Shown piece after piece: positions 20,181 through 20,241 of a stretch of 20,241 bases of DNA. A program made the translations under genes and the position numbers. The notes beneath the pieces were generated by a model. The model was not told where the DNA came from. It saw only the letters and a list, made by a program, of their open reading frames with translations, and made no database searches. Numbering within the stretch: position 1 is the first letter of the stretch; every line of letters begins with the position of its first letter. The DNA is from JBBTWV01 sp038062615 (lineage in GTDB: Bacteria > Patescibacteriota > Gracilibacteria > UBA1369 > UM-FILTER-53-11). The DNA is taken from positions 1 through 20,241 of the forward strand of contig JBBTWV010000022.1 in assembly GCA_038062615.1 (NCBI GenBank), given 5' to 3'.

Positions 20181-20241
20181 TTTCCGAAAATGGGCACTGT
20201 TGCATTAACTGGAGGCTGGCTACTTGAAATTTCTTAGGTAG

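Overview
The window is a gene-dense bacterial chromosome segment on the standard code. It carries housekeeping genes (topA, HU, smpB, nadE, phosphomannomutase), a polyamine module and several proteins I cannot place. Gene spacing is tight. Shine-Dalgarno sites are almost absent: only the nadM-like gene has a clear one. An archaeal-type NMN adenylyltransferase, a bacterial deoxyhypusine-synthase-like gene and lineage-specific small proteins are also present. This would fit an uncultured Patescibacteria/CPR lineage (something Peregrinibacteria-like is my guess), but no rRNA or tRNA is present to confirm it.

Layout. 1-295: probable left-edge gene on the minus strand, broken by an in-frame TAG. 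385-843: Fur-family regulator, with an inverted repeat over its start. 844-1039: structured RNA-like intergenic stretch and a sigma70-type promoter. 1040-1877: two tandem paralogous small proteins, ended by a terminator that lies inside the opposing aguA gene. 1852-3727 (minus): aguB-aguA, agmatine to putrescine. 3860-4969: deoxyhypusine/homospermidine-synthase-like gene, divergent from aguBA. 5008-5688: aquaporin. 5782-7137: unknown 451-aa protein. 7361-14349: a long plus-strand run of smpB, nadE, a membrane-anchored repeat protein, nadM-like, phosphomannomutase, GT2 glycosyltransferase and an AEC-type permease. 14371-16620 (minus): topA, divergent from HU (16993-17268). 17350-17994: unknown. 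18028-20145 (minus): a 70-aa gene and a 631-aa transglutaminase-like protein.

Working together: AguA and AguB make putrescine, which the synthase-like enzyme may use as an aminobutyl donor or acceptor. NadM-like and NadE catalyse the last two steps to NAD. The mutase and GT2 enzyme fit surface polysaccharide synthesis. TopA and HU set DNA topology and packing.

The most unusual content is two repeat families. Family I has two foldback elements of 162 and 164 bp (7149-7310 and 11669-11832). They share a homologous core in opposite orientation and the same apical hairpin, but have unrelated terminal arms that are each perfect inverted repeats. One fills the gap between a stop codon and the next start codon almost exactly. 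Family II is a smaller palindromic repeat of about 50 bp (3741-3791, 7832-7899, 7980-8066). It shows a compensatory base-pair change between copies, and one copy lies in frame inside the nadE coding sequence, resembling the Rickettsia palindromic-element phenomenon.
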